Shown here: in pieces, positions 44,005-53,272 of the stretch
Numbering within the stretch: position 1 is the stretch's first letter
Layout of the letters: each line of letters starts with the position of its first letter
Assembly (NCBI GenBank): GCA_027490055.1
Contig: JAIXYV010000006.1
Span: 1-58,960, forward strand
Length of the DNA: 58,960 nucleotides
Reading direction: 5' to 3'
Origin: Bacteroidota bacterium
Lineage (GTDB): Bacteria > Bacteroidota > Bacteroidia > NS11-12g > UBA955
Program-made: the position numbers and the translations under genes
Notes under the pieces: model-generated
Seen by the model: only the letters and a program-made list of their open reading frames with translations
Databases searched by the model: none
Told to the model about the DNA's origin: nothing

Positions 44005-47000
44005 TTAGTAATCGAGGTTGCCGTAGTCGAGTTTTTCACCTTTTAATTTAAGGATCAGTCTCAGAACTATTACCAGGAACGGCACATACGCCAATACTTT
44101 AGGCAAATCGAAGTGGTTTAGTACTATCATTGATTTGCGTTTTAAGCGTTCAGTAATCAGGTACATTGAAGGGATAAGCAACAAAGTCAGTATAGTAGCA
44201 AACAATAAACCGAAGATCATGGTCCAGCTTAGCGGACCGAAGAAAGCGACGCTATCGCCACCAAAGAAGATCTGCGGATCGCCATGAGAGAACAAGGTTT
44301 CGAAGTTGATGTTTAAACCGATGGCAAGTGGAATCAAACCAAGGATAGCTGCAGCGGCGGTTAAGATAACTGGCGTCATACGCGTGCGACCGGCTTCAAC
44401 GGTTGCTTCGTAGAGCGACATGCCACCTTCTCTGGAGAGTTCGGCAAACTCTACCAGCAAGATACCGTTTCTTACCACGATACCCCCGAGGGCCACAATA
44501 CCGATACCAGTCATTACTATACTCATTTCCATCTTAAAGATCGCAACACCCAGAATTACACCGATGATACTGAAAACAATTTCAGATAGAATAATGATAG
44601 GTTTTCCGATGGAGTTAAACAGACCAACCAATACTAACAGCATTAAACCAATGGCTGTTAACATGGCATTGCCGAGGAAACTCATAGTTTCTTCCTGTTC
44701 TGCCTGGTCGCCAGAGAATTTAATTTGCACATCACCAGTTGGGGTATAATTTTCCATTTTAGCCTGTACATTGGCAACCACTTCATTCGGGTTAAAGCCT
44801 TCTTTCACATCAGAAGAAAGGGTGATAACACGTTTGTTGTTTTTGCGTTTGATGCCGGCATAGGTATAGTCGTAGCGAATATCGCAGACAGAGGAGATAG
44901 GTACGCTTCTCACCATACCACCCATATTCATATCTCTGTAAGTGATTTTTAAGTTACGGATGGTTTCGATGTCCATACGCTGATCGGCTGCATATCTTAA
45001 CTGAATAGGATATTCGTCGTCGACATCTCTGAACTTAGACGCTTCAGCGCCATAAACAGCGCCTCTGATTTCCATGGCCAGTTGTGCGGTAGATATACCT
45101 TCTCTCAGGGCTCTTTCGCGGTCGATATCGAAAACAATTTCAGGTTTGTTGCTCACGAAGTCAGACTTCAGATTGGCAATACCATCAATTTTAGAATCGG
45201 TGATAAACTTTTTAAGTTTATTGGCATTTACAATTAACTCATCGAAGTCTTCACCAATAATTTCAACACTAACAGGTTTTGGTGTTGGCGGTCCGCTTTG
45301 CTCTTTGTTGACGATGATTTCAGCAGCTGGTATATCCCAGTTAATCGCTTGTAATTTTCTGAGGTATTCGTTGGTGTTTTCGCCGTTGCGTTTCGAGAAT
45401 TCAACGAAGGCAATCGCAATTTTACCTTTGTTAGGATAGGCGTTTTGGTCACCATCCTGAGGGTCGGTAACACCGATAGTAACGTTACTAATCATAGATT
45501 CAACAATCGGATTGTCTTTACCTAAAACGGTATATACTTTAGCTTCCACCTTACGCATCACCTGATCAGTAACAGCGGGGTCGGTACCTTCTGGTAATTT
45601 TACATACACATACAAGTTACTAGGTTCGCCACCTGGGAAGAACACCACTTGCGGTCCGCGTGCTATGAAGAAGAAAATTGAGAATACAAAGGTTAGCAAT
45701 ACATAGAACAGTGGGCGCCAAGGTTTGCGCAGGCACCATTCCAGAATTACAGAGTACCATCTGATGAAGCCTGGCCAGGCTTTTTCTTGCCAGTAGTCGA
45801 TTACTTTATATAACCACAATCTGTTAAGGAGCATGAAGGCTGCCAGGAATACTACGAAGTTACCGATACCGAAATTGCCAGAGATATAAGAAATAATAGC
45901 AACAACAGCATATAGTGCTAAACGCAGACCGGTTTTACGGGTAATTTTACCATGGGCTTTATTTTCTTCTTCTTTGGTTTTCATAAAATCAACGGCAAAA
46001 ACCGGGTTGATGATATAAGCCACAAATAGAGAAGCCAATAGAGATATAATGAGGGTTACCGGCAGGAAGTACATAAACTTACCGATGATACCACCCCAGA
46101 AGGCGAGTGGAATAAAAGGGGCCAGTGTGGTGATGGTACCAGAGAGTACCGGCATAAACACTTCGCCAACGGCCATTTTAGCGGCAGTTTTAATATCGCG
46201 TTTACCATCGCCAAAGAGACGGTGGGTATTTTCGATTACCACAATGGCATCGTCTACCACAATTCCTAATGCGAGGATGAACGAGAAGAGTACGATCATG
46301 TTAAATGAGAAGTCGATGCTAGGCATTACCAGGAAGGCAATGAACATGGACAATGGTACAGATAGTGCAACGAACAGGGCGTTTGTTACACCCATAAAGA
46401 ACATCAATACGATGGTCACCAAAATGAAACCAATGATAATAGTATTGATCAGGTCGTGCAACATGGTTTTAGTTTTCTGACTCTGATCGCCGCTCACGGT
46501 GATATCAAGACCATCAGGGAATTCGTCGGCCTTCGTTTCTTTGATGATCTCTTTAATTTTATCAGAGGCATCAATCAAGTTTTCGCCAGAGCGTTTGATG
46601 ATGTTGAGGGTAATAACGTTTTTGCCTTTAGAGCTCGAGTAACTTTCTTTTTCTTTGAAGCCATCTACAACAGTTGCGAAGTCGCGTACAAACAATTTAG
46701 CACCTGTTTGAGAGGTTACCACTATGTTTTCGATTTCTTTAGGGTTCTGGAATTCGCTTTTTATGCTCAGGGTAGGTTTCATGCCATTGATAGGCACATT
46801 ACCACCTGTGATGGTAAGGTTTTCATTAGCAATAGCTCTTTGGATATCACCGATGCTGAGGTTAGCGGCTTGTAATTTATAGGCATCAATATTCACCTGG
46901 ATTTCTCTTTCGAGGGCACCTACAATTTTAACTTCGTTGATTTCTGATAAACCTTCGATACGATCACTCAGGTCGTCGGCGTATTTTTTCAACTGATTAA

Positions 47001-47469
47001 GGTTGTACTGACCGGCCACGTTGATGTACATGATCGGAATTTCGGAGAAAGCAATCTCTTTGATCATTGGCTCACGAGTAAGCGTTGCAGGCATATCGCC
47101 ACGTGCTTCGTCAACCGCATCTTTTACTTTTTGTTTGGCCTCTGACACTTCCACATCGGTATGAAACTCGACCACAATCACAGAGATATCCTGCATAGAG
47201 GTAGAGTTAAATTTCTTAACACCCGAAATCGCTTTCAGACGTTTTTCGATGGGTTTGGTGATGGTGTTTTCTATATTGGTAGGAGAGTTACCACCATTAA
47301 CAGTACTGATATAGATAGTAGGAACAGTAATGTCTGGGAAGTTCTCTTTCGGCAGCGATTGGTACGCCATGATACCAGCGAAGGAGATGATAATCGTAAT
47401 CAGATAAATCGTGATTTTATTATCAATGGCCCAGCTGGAGGGTTTAAATTCTTTAAATTTGTCTAACAT
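44005..47469 (-). CDS. RND efflux pump inner-membrane transporter (AcrB/HAE-1 type)
   Basis: The 1154-residue proton-driven exporter has TM1 near residues 20-38, two large periplasmic loops, and TM segments around 340-480 and 940-1110. The proton-relay aspartates lie in GIVVDDAIVVIEN. A middle stretch of extra hydrophobic residues (about 500-590) enlarges it beyond the usual 1030-1050 residues. Substrates cannot be predicted. It is the last gene of a TetR-TolC-MFP-RND operon. Confidence 0.94.
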   Translation of the reverse strand: MLDKFKEFKPSSWAIDNKITIYLITIIISFAGIMAYQSLPKENFPDITVPTIYISTVNGGNSPTNIENTITKPIEKRLKAISGVKKFNSTSMQDISVIVVEFHTDVEVSEAKQKVKDAVDEARGDMPATLTREPMIKEIAFSEIPIMYINVAGQYNLNQLKKYADDLSDRIEGLSEINEVKIVGALEREIQVNIDAYKLQAANLSIGDIQRAIANENLTITGGNVPINGMKPTLSIKSEFQNPKEIENIVVTSQTGAKLFVRDFATVVDGFKEKESYSSSKGKNVITLNIIKRSGENLIDASDKIKEIIKETKADEFPDGLDITVSGDQSQKTKTMLHDLINTIIIGFILVTIVLMFFMGVTNALFVALSVPLSMFIAFLVMPSIDFSFNMIVLFSFILALGIVVDDAIVVIENTHRLFGDGKRDIKTAAKMAVGEVFMPVLSGTITTLAPFIPLAFWGGIIGKFMYFLPVTLIISLLASLFVAYIINPVFAVDFMKTKEEENKAHGKITRKTGLRLALYAVVAIISYISGNFGIGNFVVFLAAFMLLNRLWLYKVIDYWQEKAWPGFIRWYSVILEWCLRKPWRPLFYVLLTFVFSIFFFIARGPQVVFFPGGEPSNLYVYVKLPEGTDPAVTDQVMRKVEAKVYTVLGKDNPIVESMISNVTIGVTDPQDGDQNAYPNKGKIAIAFVEFSKRNGENTNEYLRKLQAINWDIPAAEIIVNKEQSGPPTPKPVSVEIIGEDFDELIVNANKLKKFITDSKIDGIANLKSDFVSNKPEIVFDIDRERALREGISTAQLAMEIRGAVYGAEASKFRDVDDEYPIQLRYAADQRMDIETIRNLKITYRDMNMGGMVRSVPISSVCDIRYDYTYAGIKRKNNKRVITLSSDVKEGFNPNEVVANVQAKMENYTPTGDVQIKFSGDQAEQEETMSFLGNAMLTAIGLMLLVLVGLFNSIGKPIIILSEIVFSIIGVILGVAIFKMEMSIVMTGIGIVALGGIVVRNGILLVEFAELSREGGMSLYEATVEAGRTRMTPVILTAAAAILGLIPLAIGLNINFETLFSHGDPQIFFGGDSVAFFGPLSWTMIFGLLFATILTLLLIPSMYLITERLKRKSMIVLNHFDLPKVLAYVPFLVIVLRLILKLKGEKLDYGNLDY

Positions 47470-47502
47470 AAACTTATTAATATAAATGGTCAGTTAAGTT
47501 GA

Positions 47503-48633
47503 CTATTTCTGTTCAGTTGTTTTGGTTTTTACTTTGTCGCCGGCGTTGATCAGGTCGTAACCTTCGGTGATCACTTTATCGCCTTCTATCAGGCCACTGC
47601 TCAATTCTGCCATGCCGTTGTATTCTTTCAGGATACTAACAGTTTTCTTAACGGCCACTCCTGCTTCTTCAACTAGTACAAACGATTCGTTGCCATCTTT
47701 CTGAATGAATTTAACAGGGATGATGATAACAGGTTTGCTCGACTGGTAGTCGTTGATCTTCAATTTAGCGACCATGTTAGGGTGGTATTTAGAACCTGAA
47801 GGAAGCAGTATTTCTACAGCGAAGGTTCTGGTCATCGGATTGATGGCTCTCGCTGCATAATTGATTTTACCTGTAATTGAGTCGTTGATATCAGGGAAAT
47901 AAATTTGGACGGTATTGCCAGTTTTAACTCTTGAAGAGTAGGTTTCAGCCAGGTCGGCTTCCACTTTAAGGTTGTTAAAGTTTACGACATTGATAGCACC
48001 CATACCTGGAGCCACCATTTGAGCGATTTTAATATTAACAGCGTCTACAGTACCATTGATAGGAGAGATGATTTTGCTCATGCGCACCTGTTCGTTCATG
48101 GCGCTCATTTTTTTCTCTAAACTTTCTTTGGTGGTTTTAGCTTGCAGGAATTGCATTTCTGTGCCGATATTTTGTTTCCAAAGGTTTTGCTGTTTAGTAA
48201 AGGCTTGTTTAGCCAGAGATAGGTTAGTTTCCAAATCAGAGATTTGCTGCATTAAGGCATTAATGTCTGTTTCGGCAAGTACCTGACCTTTGCTCACCTG
48301 GTCGCCAGCTTTTACATTGATTCTGGTAATTACGCCCGGCATTTGAGTAGAGAGAGCAACACTTTCGTCGGCGTCAACACGACCCTGGATATCGATATAG
48401 GTTTTGAAGATATCTGCTTTCACTGGCATAACGGCGATTTCGAGGTCTTCATCCGCTTTTTTGCTGGTGTCTAATTTAGCGATTTCAGCTTCAAGGGCTT
48501 TGATTTTACCTTGTACTGTTTTTTCTTCCTGTTTTAGTTTTTCCAGTTCTTTTTTCTTTTGATCAAGAGTACTGTTGTCACCGCAGGCTACTAGTATGAG
48601 TGCGGCGATTGCGATATTGAATATGGTTTTCAT
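47503..48633 (-). CDS. RND efflux periplasmic adaptor (membrane fusion protein)
   Basis: The 376-residue protein has a lipoprotein signal (MKTIFNIAIAALILVAC), an N-terminal coiled coil (about 25-62), a biotinyl-lipoyl half-motif (GVITRINVKAGDQVSKGQVL), an alpha-hairpin (about 130-190) and beta-barrel domains. It joins the inner-membrane pump to the TolC channel. It sits 25 bases after the TolC gene and 33 before the pump gene. Confidence 0.93.
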   Translation of the reverse strand: MKTIFNIAIAALILVACGDNSTLDQKKKELEKLKQEEKTVQGKIKALEAEIAKLDTSKKADEDLEIAVMPVKADIFKTYIDIQGRVDADESVALSTQMPGVITRINVKAGDQVSKGQVLAETDINALMQQISDLETNLSLAKQAFTKQQNLWKQNIGTEMQFLQAKTTKESLEKKMSAMNEQVRMSKIISPINGTVDAVNIKIAQMVAPGMGAINVVNFNNLKVEADLAETYSSRVKTGNTVQIYFPDINDSITGKINYAARAINPMTRTFAVEILLPSGSKYHPNMVAKLKINDYQSSKPVIIIPVKFIQKDGNESFVLVEEAGVAVKKTVSILKEYNGMAELSSGLIEGDKVITEGYDLINAGDKVKTKTTEQK

Positions 48634-48658
48634 TTTTTTGAAAATTGAAGGGATAATA

Positions 48659-49999
48659 TTATAATTTGATGGTTTGTCCAGATGCTACTATGTAATCGAG
48701 TTTAGCAACCAGTAAGTCGTAAACAGCGCTTAAGTAATTGGTTTGAGTGGTTTTTAAGTCCTGGTTGGCAGTAATAAGTTCTAGGTTGCTGCCGATACCT
48801 TCGTTGTATTTGATGGTAGTAACATTAAGAATACGGGTTGCCAGGTTGAGGTTTTCTTTTTGTTGCTCAACATATTCGAGGGCTCTCATGTATTTCAGTT
48901 TATTCTGCATCACTTCAAGAGAGATCAGGTTTTCTACTTTGTTAATGGTGTATTCAGTTTTAATCTGCTCTATTTTGGCTTTTTGAATTTTAGCATCATT
49001 GCCAAAGCCTGAAAAGATAGGTACGTTCATTTGCAAAGCGATAAATGAGTTAGAGAACCAATTTTCTCTTGAGTAATTGATTGACTCGCCAAAATTACTT
49101 TGCTGATAGGTGAAGGCACCTGCCAGGTTAGGGTATTTTCCGAACTGGTATCTTTTTACGTTGAGTTTGCTCAGTACCAGTTGCTGTTGCAGAACCTGAT
49201 AGTCTGTGCGCGCCGCCAGATTAACATTACCGGTAGTGTCGATGCCTGTAAAACGGCTATTGAGTTCGGTGATATTATCCGTTAACTTGATAGGGGTTGT
49301 TTGGTCGAGACCGATCTTCACTTTTAATGCACCCAGTAGAATCTGGTATTGATCGTAAAGTTTTTGGCGACTGATTTGAAGGTTGTTCAGTTGCAATTGC
49401 AGGCGGTCTACATCCAAGGCTTCAGAGAAACCTTCTTTGTTAAGGGCTTTCACCTGTTCGAAGGTTTTGTTGAGTGTGTTGTAGGTTGCGTTAATCAAAG
49501 AAATATTTTCTTTTGTTATAAGGCACAGAAAATAGGTTTTGGTAACATCAATTTTAATATCGGTTTCGGTTTTACTGGCAATCTTTTTAGACATATCGGT
49601 AAACTGTTTGGCCGATTTAAGTCCGAGGAAATAGGTGCCATCCAGCATCAGCCAGCTCACATTTAGAGAAGCTTGTGTGGTATAGGTATTACCAACTCTG
49701 ATAGGCGTTCCTACACCATTGATCGGGAATACGAATACCTGTTTTTCTAAAGCGTCCTGAAATGCTACAGTACCTCTCACCTGTGGGATACCAATAGAGG
49801 TAACTTCTTTAACGGTTTGCCTGGCGATGGCGATGTCGGCATAAGCATTTTTGACATCGGCGTTGTTGGCCATGGCAAAGTCGATAGCCTGCACAATGTT
49901 AAAGCTCATGGTATCAGCTGCCTTGTTTTGCGCGTAGCCATTGCCAAAGGTAAAGATACCGATTGCGGCCAGGATAAACAGTCTGCCATTTGCATACAT
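48659..49999 (-). CDS. TolC-family outer-membrane channel
   Basis: A 446-residue outer-membrane efflux protein with a signal peptide (MYANGRLFILAAIGIFTFGNGYAQ) and two OEP repeats rich in long helices (about 35-230 and 245-440). The C-terminal repeat has the LNLATRILNVTTIKYNEG segment. I chose the ATG at 49999 because it begins a normal signal peptide; an ATG at 50038 is possible. It is the exit channel of the efflux operon. Confidence 0.92.
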   Translation of the reverse strand: MYANGRLFILAAIGIFTFGNGYAQNKAADTMSFNIVQAIDFAMANNADVKNAYADIAIARQTVKEVTSIGIPQVRGTVAFQDALEKQVFVFPINGVGTPIRVGNTYTTQASLNVSWLMLDGTYFLGLKSAKQFTDMSKKIASKTETDIKIDVTKTYFLCLITKENISLINATYNTLNKTFEQVKALNKEGFSEALDVDRLQLQLNNLQISRQKLYDQYQILLGALKVKIGLDQTTPIKLTDNITELNSRFTGIDTTGNVNLAARTDYQVLQQQLVLSKLNVKRYQFGKYPNLAGAFTYQQSNFGESINYSRENWFSNSFIALQMNVPIFSGFGNDAKIQKAKIEQIKTEYTINKVENLISLEVMQNKLKYMRALEYVEQQKENLNLATRILNVTTIKYNEGIGSNLELITANQDLKTTQTNYLSAVYDLLVAKLDYIVASGQTIKL

Positions 50000-50052
50000 T
50001 GTCTTTTTTCTGTCGTTTGAAATAGTATGGGAATGCATGTTTTTTGAAAGTT

Positions 50053-50667
50053 CTATTGTAATTGAAATGTGGATGTAGGTTTAAATTCTTTTAAAAACTG
50101 AAGGCCTTTTGGTGTGCAAATGGCATTCATGTGGTAGTCGATTAAGTAGTTGTATTTTTCACCGAAACTCAGGTTGGATAAGGCTTGTAAGCTGGTGTCC
50201 AGGCAGGCTTCTACCAGTACCATATAGAAACCGGTGGTGACGCCAATATTGATGTCGCTGCGGTAGATGCCCTGATTAATGCCGAGTTGAATATTGTCGA
50301 TGAGTTCTTTAACAATTGTGTTTTCGCGGTGCTCGGTAAACATCTGATAGGTTTCGGCATGGTATTTTTTCAGATCGAACAGCAAACTCTGATTCATTTC
50401 TTTGTGCATGCTGATCATCATATCGGCAATTTTCAGGATCTGTAAAATGGCATTTTCTTCAGACTGTATTACTTTCTGGCAAAGCACATCCATGGTCTGC
50501 ACATGCAGAATGATGGTTTTCTTCACCAGGTCGTCTTTGTCGGTCACATACTGATAAATAGTTTTTTTGGAGATGCCCAGATCCTTTGCCACATCATCCA
50601 TAGTGATGCTTTTTATGCCGTATCGCATAAAGAGTTTTTCGCTGGCTGCGCAAATTTTGTCTAACAT
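50053..50667 (-). CDS. TetR-family regulator of the efflux operon
   Basis: A 204-residue protein with an N-terminal TetR helix-turn-helix (SITMDDVAKDLGISKKTIYQYVTDKDDLV, about 22-50) and a divergent C-terminal ligand domain. It is the first gene of the efflux operon, with TolC, MFP and RND genes following on the same strand, so it probably represses its own operon until a pump substrate binds. I chose the ATG at 50667; the frame back to 50724 crosses the promoter. Confidence 0.9.
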   Translation of the reverse strand: MLDKICAASEKLFMRYGIKSITMDDVAKDLGISKKTIYQYVTDKDDLVKKTIILHVQTMDVLCQKVIQSEENAILQILKIADMMISMHKEMNQSLLFDLKKYHAETYQMFTEHRENTIVKELIDNIQLGINQGIYRSDINIGVTTGFYMVLVEACLDTSLQALSNLSFGEKYNYLIDYHMNAICTPKGLQFLKEFKPTSTFQLQ

Positions 50668-50696
50668 GGGTTTTATCGGCCGCGAAATAACACCAA

Positions 50697-50747
50697 AAAC
50701 TTTGGAAACAAAAATAATCTTCAAAGTTTCCGACGAAGTCCGACGAA
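50697..50747 (-). promoter_or_regulatory. Promoter and candidate operator of the efflux operon
   Basis: A perfect minus-strand -7 element TATTTTTG lies at 50709-50716. The inverted repeat AAACTTTG (50697-50704) and CAAAGTTT (50722-50729) is centred on it. Upstream, TCCGACGAA is repeated in tandem at 50729-50737 and 50739-50747 with a 10-bp period, where the -33 region would be. Confidence 0.55.
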
Positions 50748-50946
50748 AATTTAATTTTATCGGTTAAATGGCGTAAATGTTTATAAATTAGTAGCATTAA
50801 ATTAAACAAATGACAATGTTATAAGACATTTAATGGAAAGTAAAAAAACGGGATTTGTCGTTTTTGGGGTATATGTCTTTAAATTGTGTATATGTCCTTT
50901 TAGAGTCGAAATGGATAATACTTATAATTGCATAGAAGAAAACGCA

Positions 50947-51333
50947 ATGACACCTTCACTGACCAAAGCCATCAGAGTTAAAGTTAAATCCTCATTCAGC
51001 GAATTGCAGAGCAATATCGATTTGAACGAGTTCTTCTTTACCTATCATATTCAGATAGAGAACTGCAGCGATCAAACCGTTCAGCTCTTATCTCGCCGTT
51101 GGTTGATAAAAGACAGCAATGGACAGAACCGTATGGTAGAGGGCGAAGGGGTAGTGGGCGAGCAGCCGATTCTTGGTCCGGGCCAGGTCTACGAATACTA
51201 CTCAGGTTGTCTTCTAAAAACAGGTTTCGGTAAGATGAAGGGCATGTATATGTTCCAGACCCTTCCAGAGTTTGAGCCTTTCGAAGTAGAGATTCCGGCC
51301 TTTAATCTTGTGCTGCCCTGGGTGCTTAATTAA
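50947..51333 (+). CDS. apaG: ApaG-domain protein
   Basis: The 128-residue protein is a stand-alone ApaG (DUF525) fold with FFFTYHIQIENCSDQTVQLLSRRW, GEGVVGEQP and a C-terminal EVEIPAFNLVLP strand. Its role in bacteria is unclear. I chose the ATG at 50947 because it gives the family's normal length; the frame extends to 50833 (other ATG at 50911) without conserved sequence. It is divergent from the efflux operon. Confidence 0.85.
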   Translation: MTPSLTKAIRVKVKSSFSELQSNIDLNEFFFTYHIQIENCSDQTVQLLSRRWLIKDSNGQNRMVEGEGVVGEQPILGPGQVYEYYSGCLLKTGFGKMKGMYMFQTLPEFEPFEVEIPAFNLVLPWVLN

Positions 51334-51347
51334 GCCAGGCATTTTTG

Positions 51348-51355
51348 TATCTTTG
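51348..51355 (+). promoter_or_regulatory. -7 element TATCTTTG for the M28 peptidase gene
   Basis: Perfect TAnnTTTG with four bases before the ATG at 51360, suggesting a leaderless transcript. It lies inside the longer frame that starts at 51345. Confidence 0.65.
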
Positions 51356-51359
51356 CCCT

Positions 51360-52340
51360 ATGAAATTGAAGCTTTTGTTTTGCCTTTCTTTATTGGCATT
51401 GGCCTGTAATAATTCAGATAAAAACGGACAGAATACAGTAAGTGGTTCGGATACATTGCAGGCTGAGAAGCCTAAAGTGACTGCTACTTTCAACGAAGAC
51501 AGTGCCTATTGGTATGTTAAACAACAAGTTGATTTCGGTCCGCGTATGCCAGGCAGTAAAGGCTACAACCAGTGCTACAAATTTCTGGTAACCCATTTCA
51601 AGCAATTAGCGGACACCTTATACTTACAGAGTTCGACGGCACAGACCTACGATAAAAAAACCATTCCGGTTCAGAACATCATCGCTTCCTTTAATCCCAA
51701 AGCAGAGCGACGCATTTTGTTGTGTGCTCACTGGGATACCAGACCATTTGCCGATCAGGACGATGTCGATCAAGATAAACCAATTCTTGGAGCCAACGAT
51801 GGTGCCAGTGGGGTTGGCGTATTAATGGAGGTTGCTGCTCAGCTAAGGAAAAAGCCTTTGGATATTGGTATTGATATCATCTTGTTTGATGCCGAAGACT
51901 GGGGCGATAATTCTGGTCAGGTTGAAAACAGTTTTTGTTTAGGTTCGCAGTATTGGGGCAATAATCTTCATGTGCCGCATTACAAAGCCGACTTTGGTAT
52001 TTTACTCGATATGGTAGGTGCTCCTAACGCCTTGTTTGGTTACGAAGGATACAGTTTGGCACAAGCCTCTACCTATCTTTCGCTGGTGTGGAATACAGCA
52101 GCAGAGAACGGTTATGGTAACTATTTTAAGAGCTTCGACCGAGGTGCAGTTACCGACGATCATGTGTATGTGATGAAAGCTACCCGTATTCCAATGATAG
52201 ACATCATCGATACCGATCCAAGCACCAGCAGTCACTTTGGTAAATACTGGCACACCCACGACGACAATATGGATGCCATCGATAAAAAGACCCTCAAAGC
52301 GGTAGGGCATACAATAATGACTGTTATTTCTAATTACTGA
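51360..52340 (+). CDS. M28-family peptidase / glutaminyl cyclase-like lipoprotein
   Basis: The 326-residue protein has a lipoprotein signal (MKLKLLFCLSLLALAC). The M28 zinc fold shows CAHWDTRPFAD, GANDGASGVGVLME, FDAEDWG and a C-terminal WHTHDDNMD. The GPRMPGSKG start and these motifs match the M28B group that includes glutaminyl-peptide cyclotransferases, so it may cyclise N-terminal Gln of secreted proteins or act as an aminopeptidase. It overlaps the convergent PLP-enzyme gene by 7 bases. Confidence 0.85.
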   Translation: MKLKLLFCLSLLALACNNSDKNGQNTVSGSDTLQAEKPKVTATFNEDSAYWYVKQQVDFGPRMPGSKGYNQCYKFLVTHFKQLADTLYLQSSTAQTYDKKTIPVQNIIASFNPKAERRILLCAHWDTRPFADQDDVDQDKPILGANDGASGVGVLMEVAAQLRKKPLDIGIDIILFDAEDWGDNSGQVENSFCLGSQYWGNNLHVPHYKADFGILLDMVGAPNALFGYEGYSLAQASTYLSLVWNTAAENGYGNYFKSFDRGAVTDDHVYVMKATRIPMIDIIDTDPSTSSHFGKYWHTHDDNMDAIDKKTLKAVGHTIMTVISNY

Positions 52341-53203
52341 GCTGGATAAGCCAGTAAGCCGCCTGTGTGAATGCACAGCACTTTATGGTGCGGTAATATT
52401 TGGCCTGACTGTATGAGCTCATTAAACGCCATCAACATTTTTCCTGTATATACGGTATCGGTTTTGATGCCGGTCTCCTCATAAAACGCATGAATAAACT
52501 GTATGAGTTCGGGGTCAGATTTGGCGTATTTACCCCGGTGAAACTCGTGGAATATTTTATACAATGCTGAAGGGTAAGGCGCCAGTTTGCGGTCGAGGTC
52601 AAAATTATTTTTAAGTGAGCTGATGCCCCATATTTGGGTTCCTGAGTCTTTTTCTGCCAGCGCTTTTACCAGACCCTCCATGGTAGTGCCAGTGCCTATA
52701 GAGAGGAGAATATAATCGTAGTGTTTAGAAAGTTCGTTTAATATTTCGGCGCAACCGGGTAAGGCCAATGGGTGGTCGCCACCCTCGTCGATAAACATAG
52801 TATTTGGGTCGGTGCCAAAATGGGTATCAAACAACAAAGCTTTATTGCGGTAGGCGCTGCGCTCGGTTTTATGAAGGATCATGCCATTGTCGACACAGAT
52901 ACTTTCGTAAAGGTTGAGCGGTCTGTCTTCGTCGCCGCGCACAAAAGCATGTGTTTCTATGCCAAAATGTTTACCGGCATAAGCCAGGGCCACGAGGTGG
53001 TTGCTGTAGGCACCGCCGAAACTCACCAGACGCTGGGTGTTTTGTTGCAGGGCTTGTTGAATGATGTATTTCAGCTTGCGCCATTTATTGCCTGACACGA
53101 TGGGGTGAATGAGATCGTCGCGCAAAAAATCAAATTCGAAACCATGGCCAATTAAGGCAGAGCTAATGGTATCGACACGACTGTCATTAAAAGGCGAAAG
53201 CAT
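52334..53203 (-). CDS. PLP-dependent deaminase (ACC deaminase/D-cysteine desulfhydrase family)
   Basis: The 289-residue fold-type II PLP enzyme has the lysine segment SGNKWRKLKY (Lys forms the Schiff base), FGGAYSNHLVALAYAG and a phosphate-binding SIGTGTTMEG. The family includes ACC deaminase and D-cysteine desulfhydrase, which differ by a few residues I cannot resolve here. The ATG at 53203 lies four bases after a perfect -7 element. It is divergent from the patatin gene. Confidence 0.85.
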   Translation of the reverse strand: MLSPFNDSRVDTISSALIGHGFEFDFLRDDLIHPIVSGNKWRKLKYIIQQALQQNTQRLVSFGGAYSNHLVALAYAGKHFGIETHAFVRGDEDRPLNLYESICVDNGMILHKTERSAYRNKALLFDTHFGTDPNTMFIDEGGDHPLALPGCAEILNELSKHYDYILLSIGTGTTMEGLVKALAEKDSGTQIWGISSLKNNFDLDRKLAPYPSALYKIFHEFHRGKYAKSDPELIQFIHAFYEETGIKTDTVYTGKMLMAFNELIQSGQILPHHKVLCIHTGGLLAYPAQ

Positions 53204-53207
53204 CGTG

Positions 53208-53215
53208 CAAATGTA
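53208..53215 (-). promoter_or_regulatory. -7 element TACATTTG for the PLP enzyme gene
   Basis: Perfect minus-strand TAnnTTTG with four bases before the ATG, suggesting a leaderless mRNA. Confidence 0.65.
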
Positions 53216-53256
53216 AAGATATGATTTCTATTACTTCAAATTGTGTGCTTAAATTG

Positions 53257-53264
53257 TACATTTG
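53257..53264 (+). promoter_or_regulatory. -7 element TACATTTG for the patatin gene
   Basis: Perfect TAnnTTTG, eight bases before the ATG at 53273. It is the same octamer as the divergent promoter at 53208-53215. Confidence 0.65.
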
Positions 53265-53272
53265 CTGGTGAA

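Noticed and set aside
46049-46480. Long plus-strand frame opposite the RND transporter gene
   Set aside because: Composition is that of an antisense shadow (Ser/Ile/Met-rich, no domain); the minus-strand RND gene explains the sequence.
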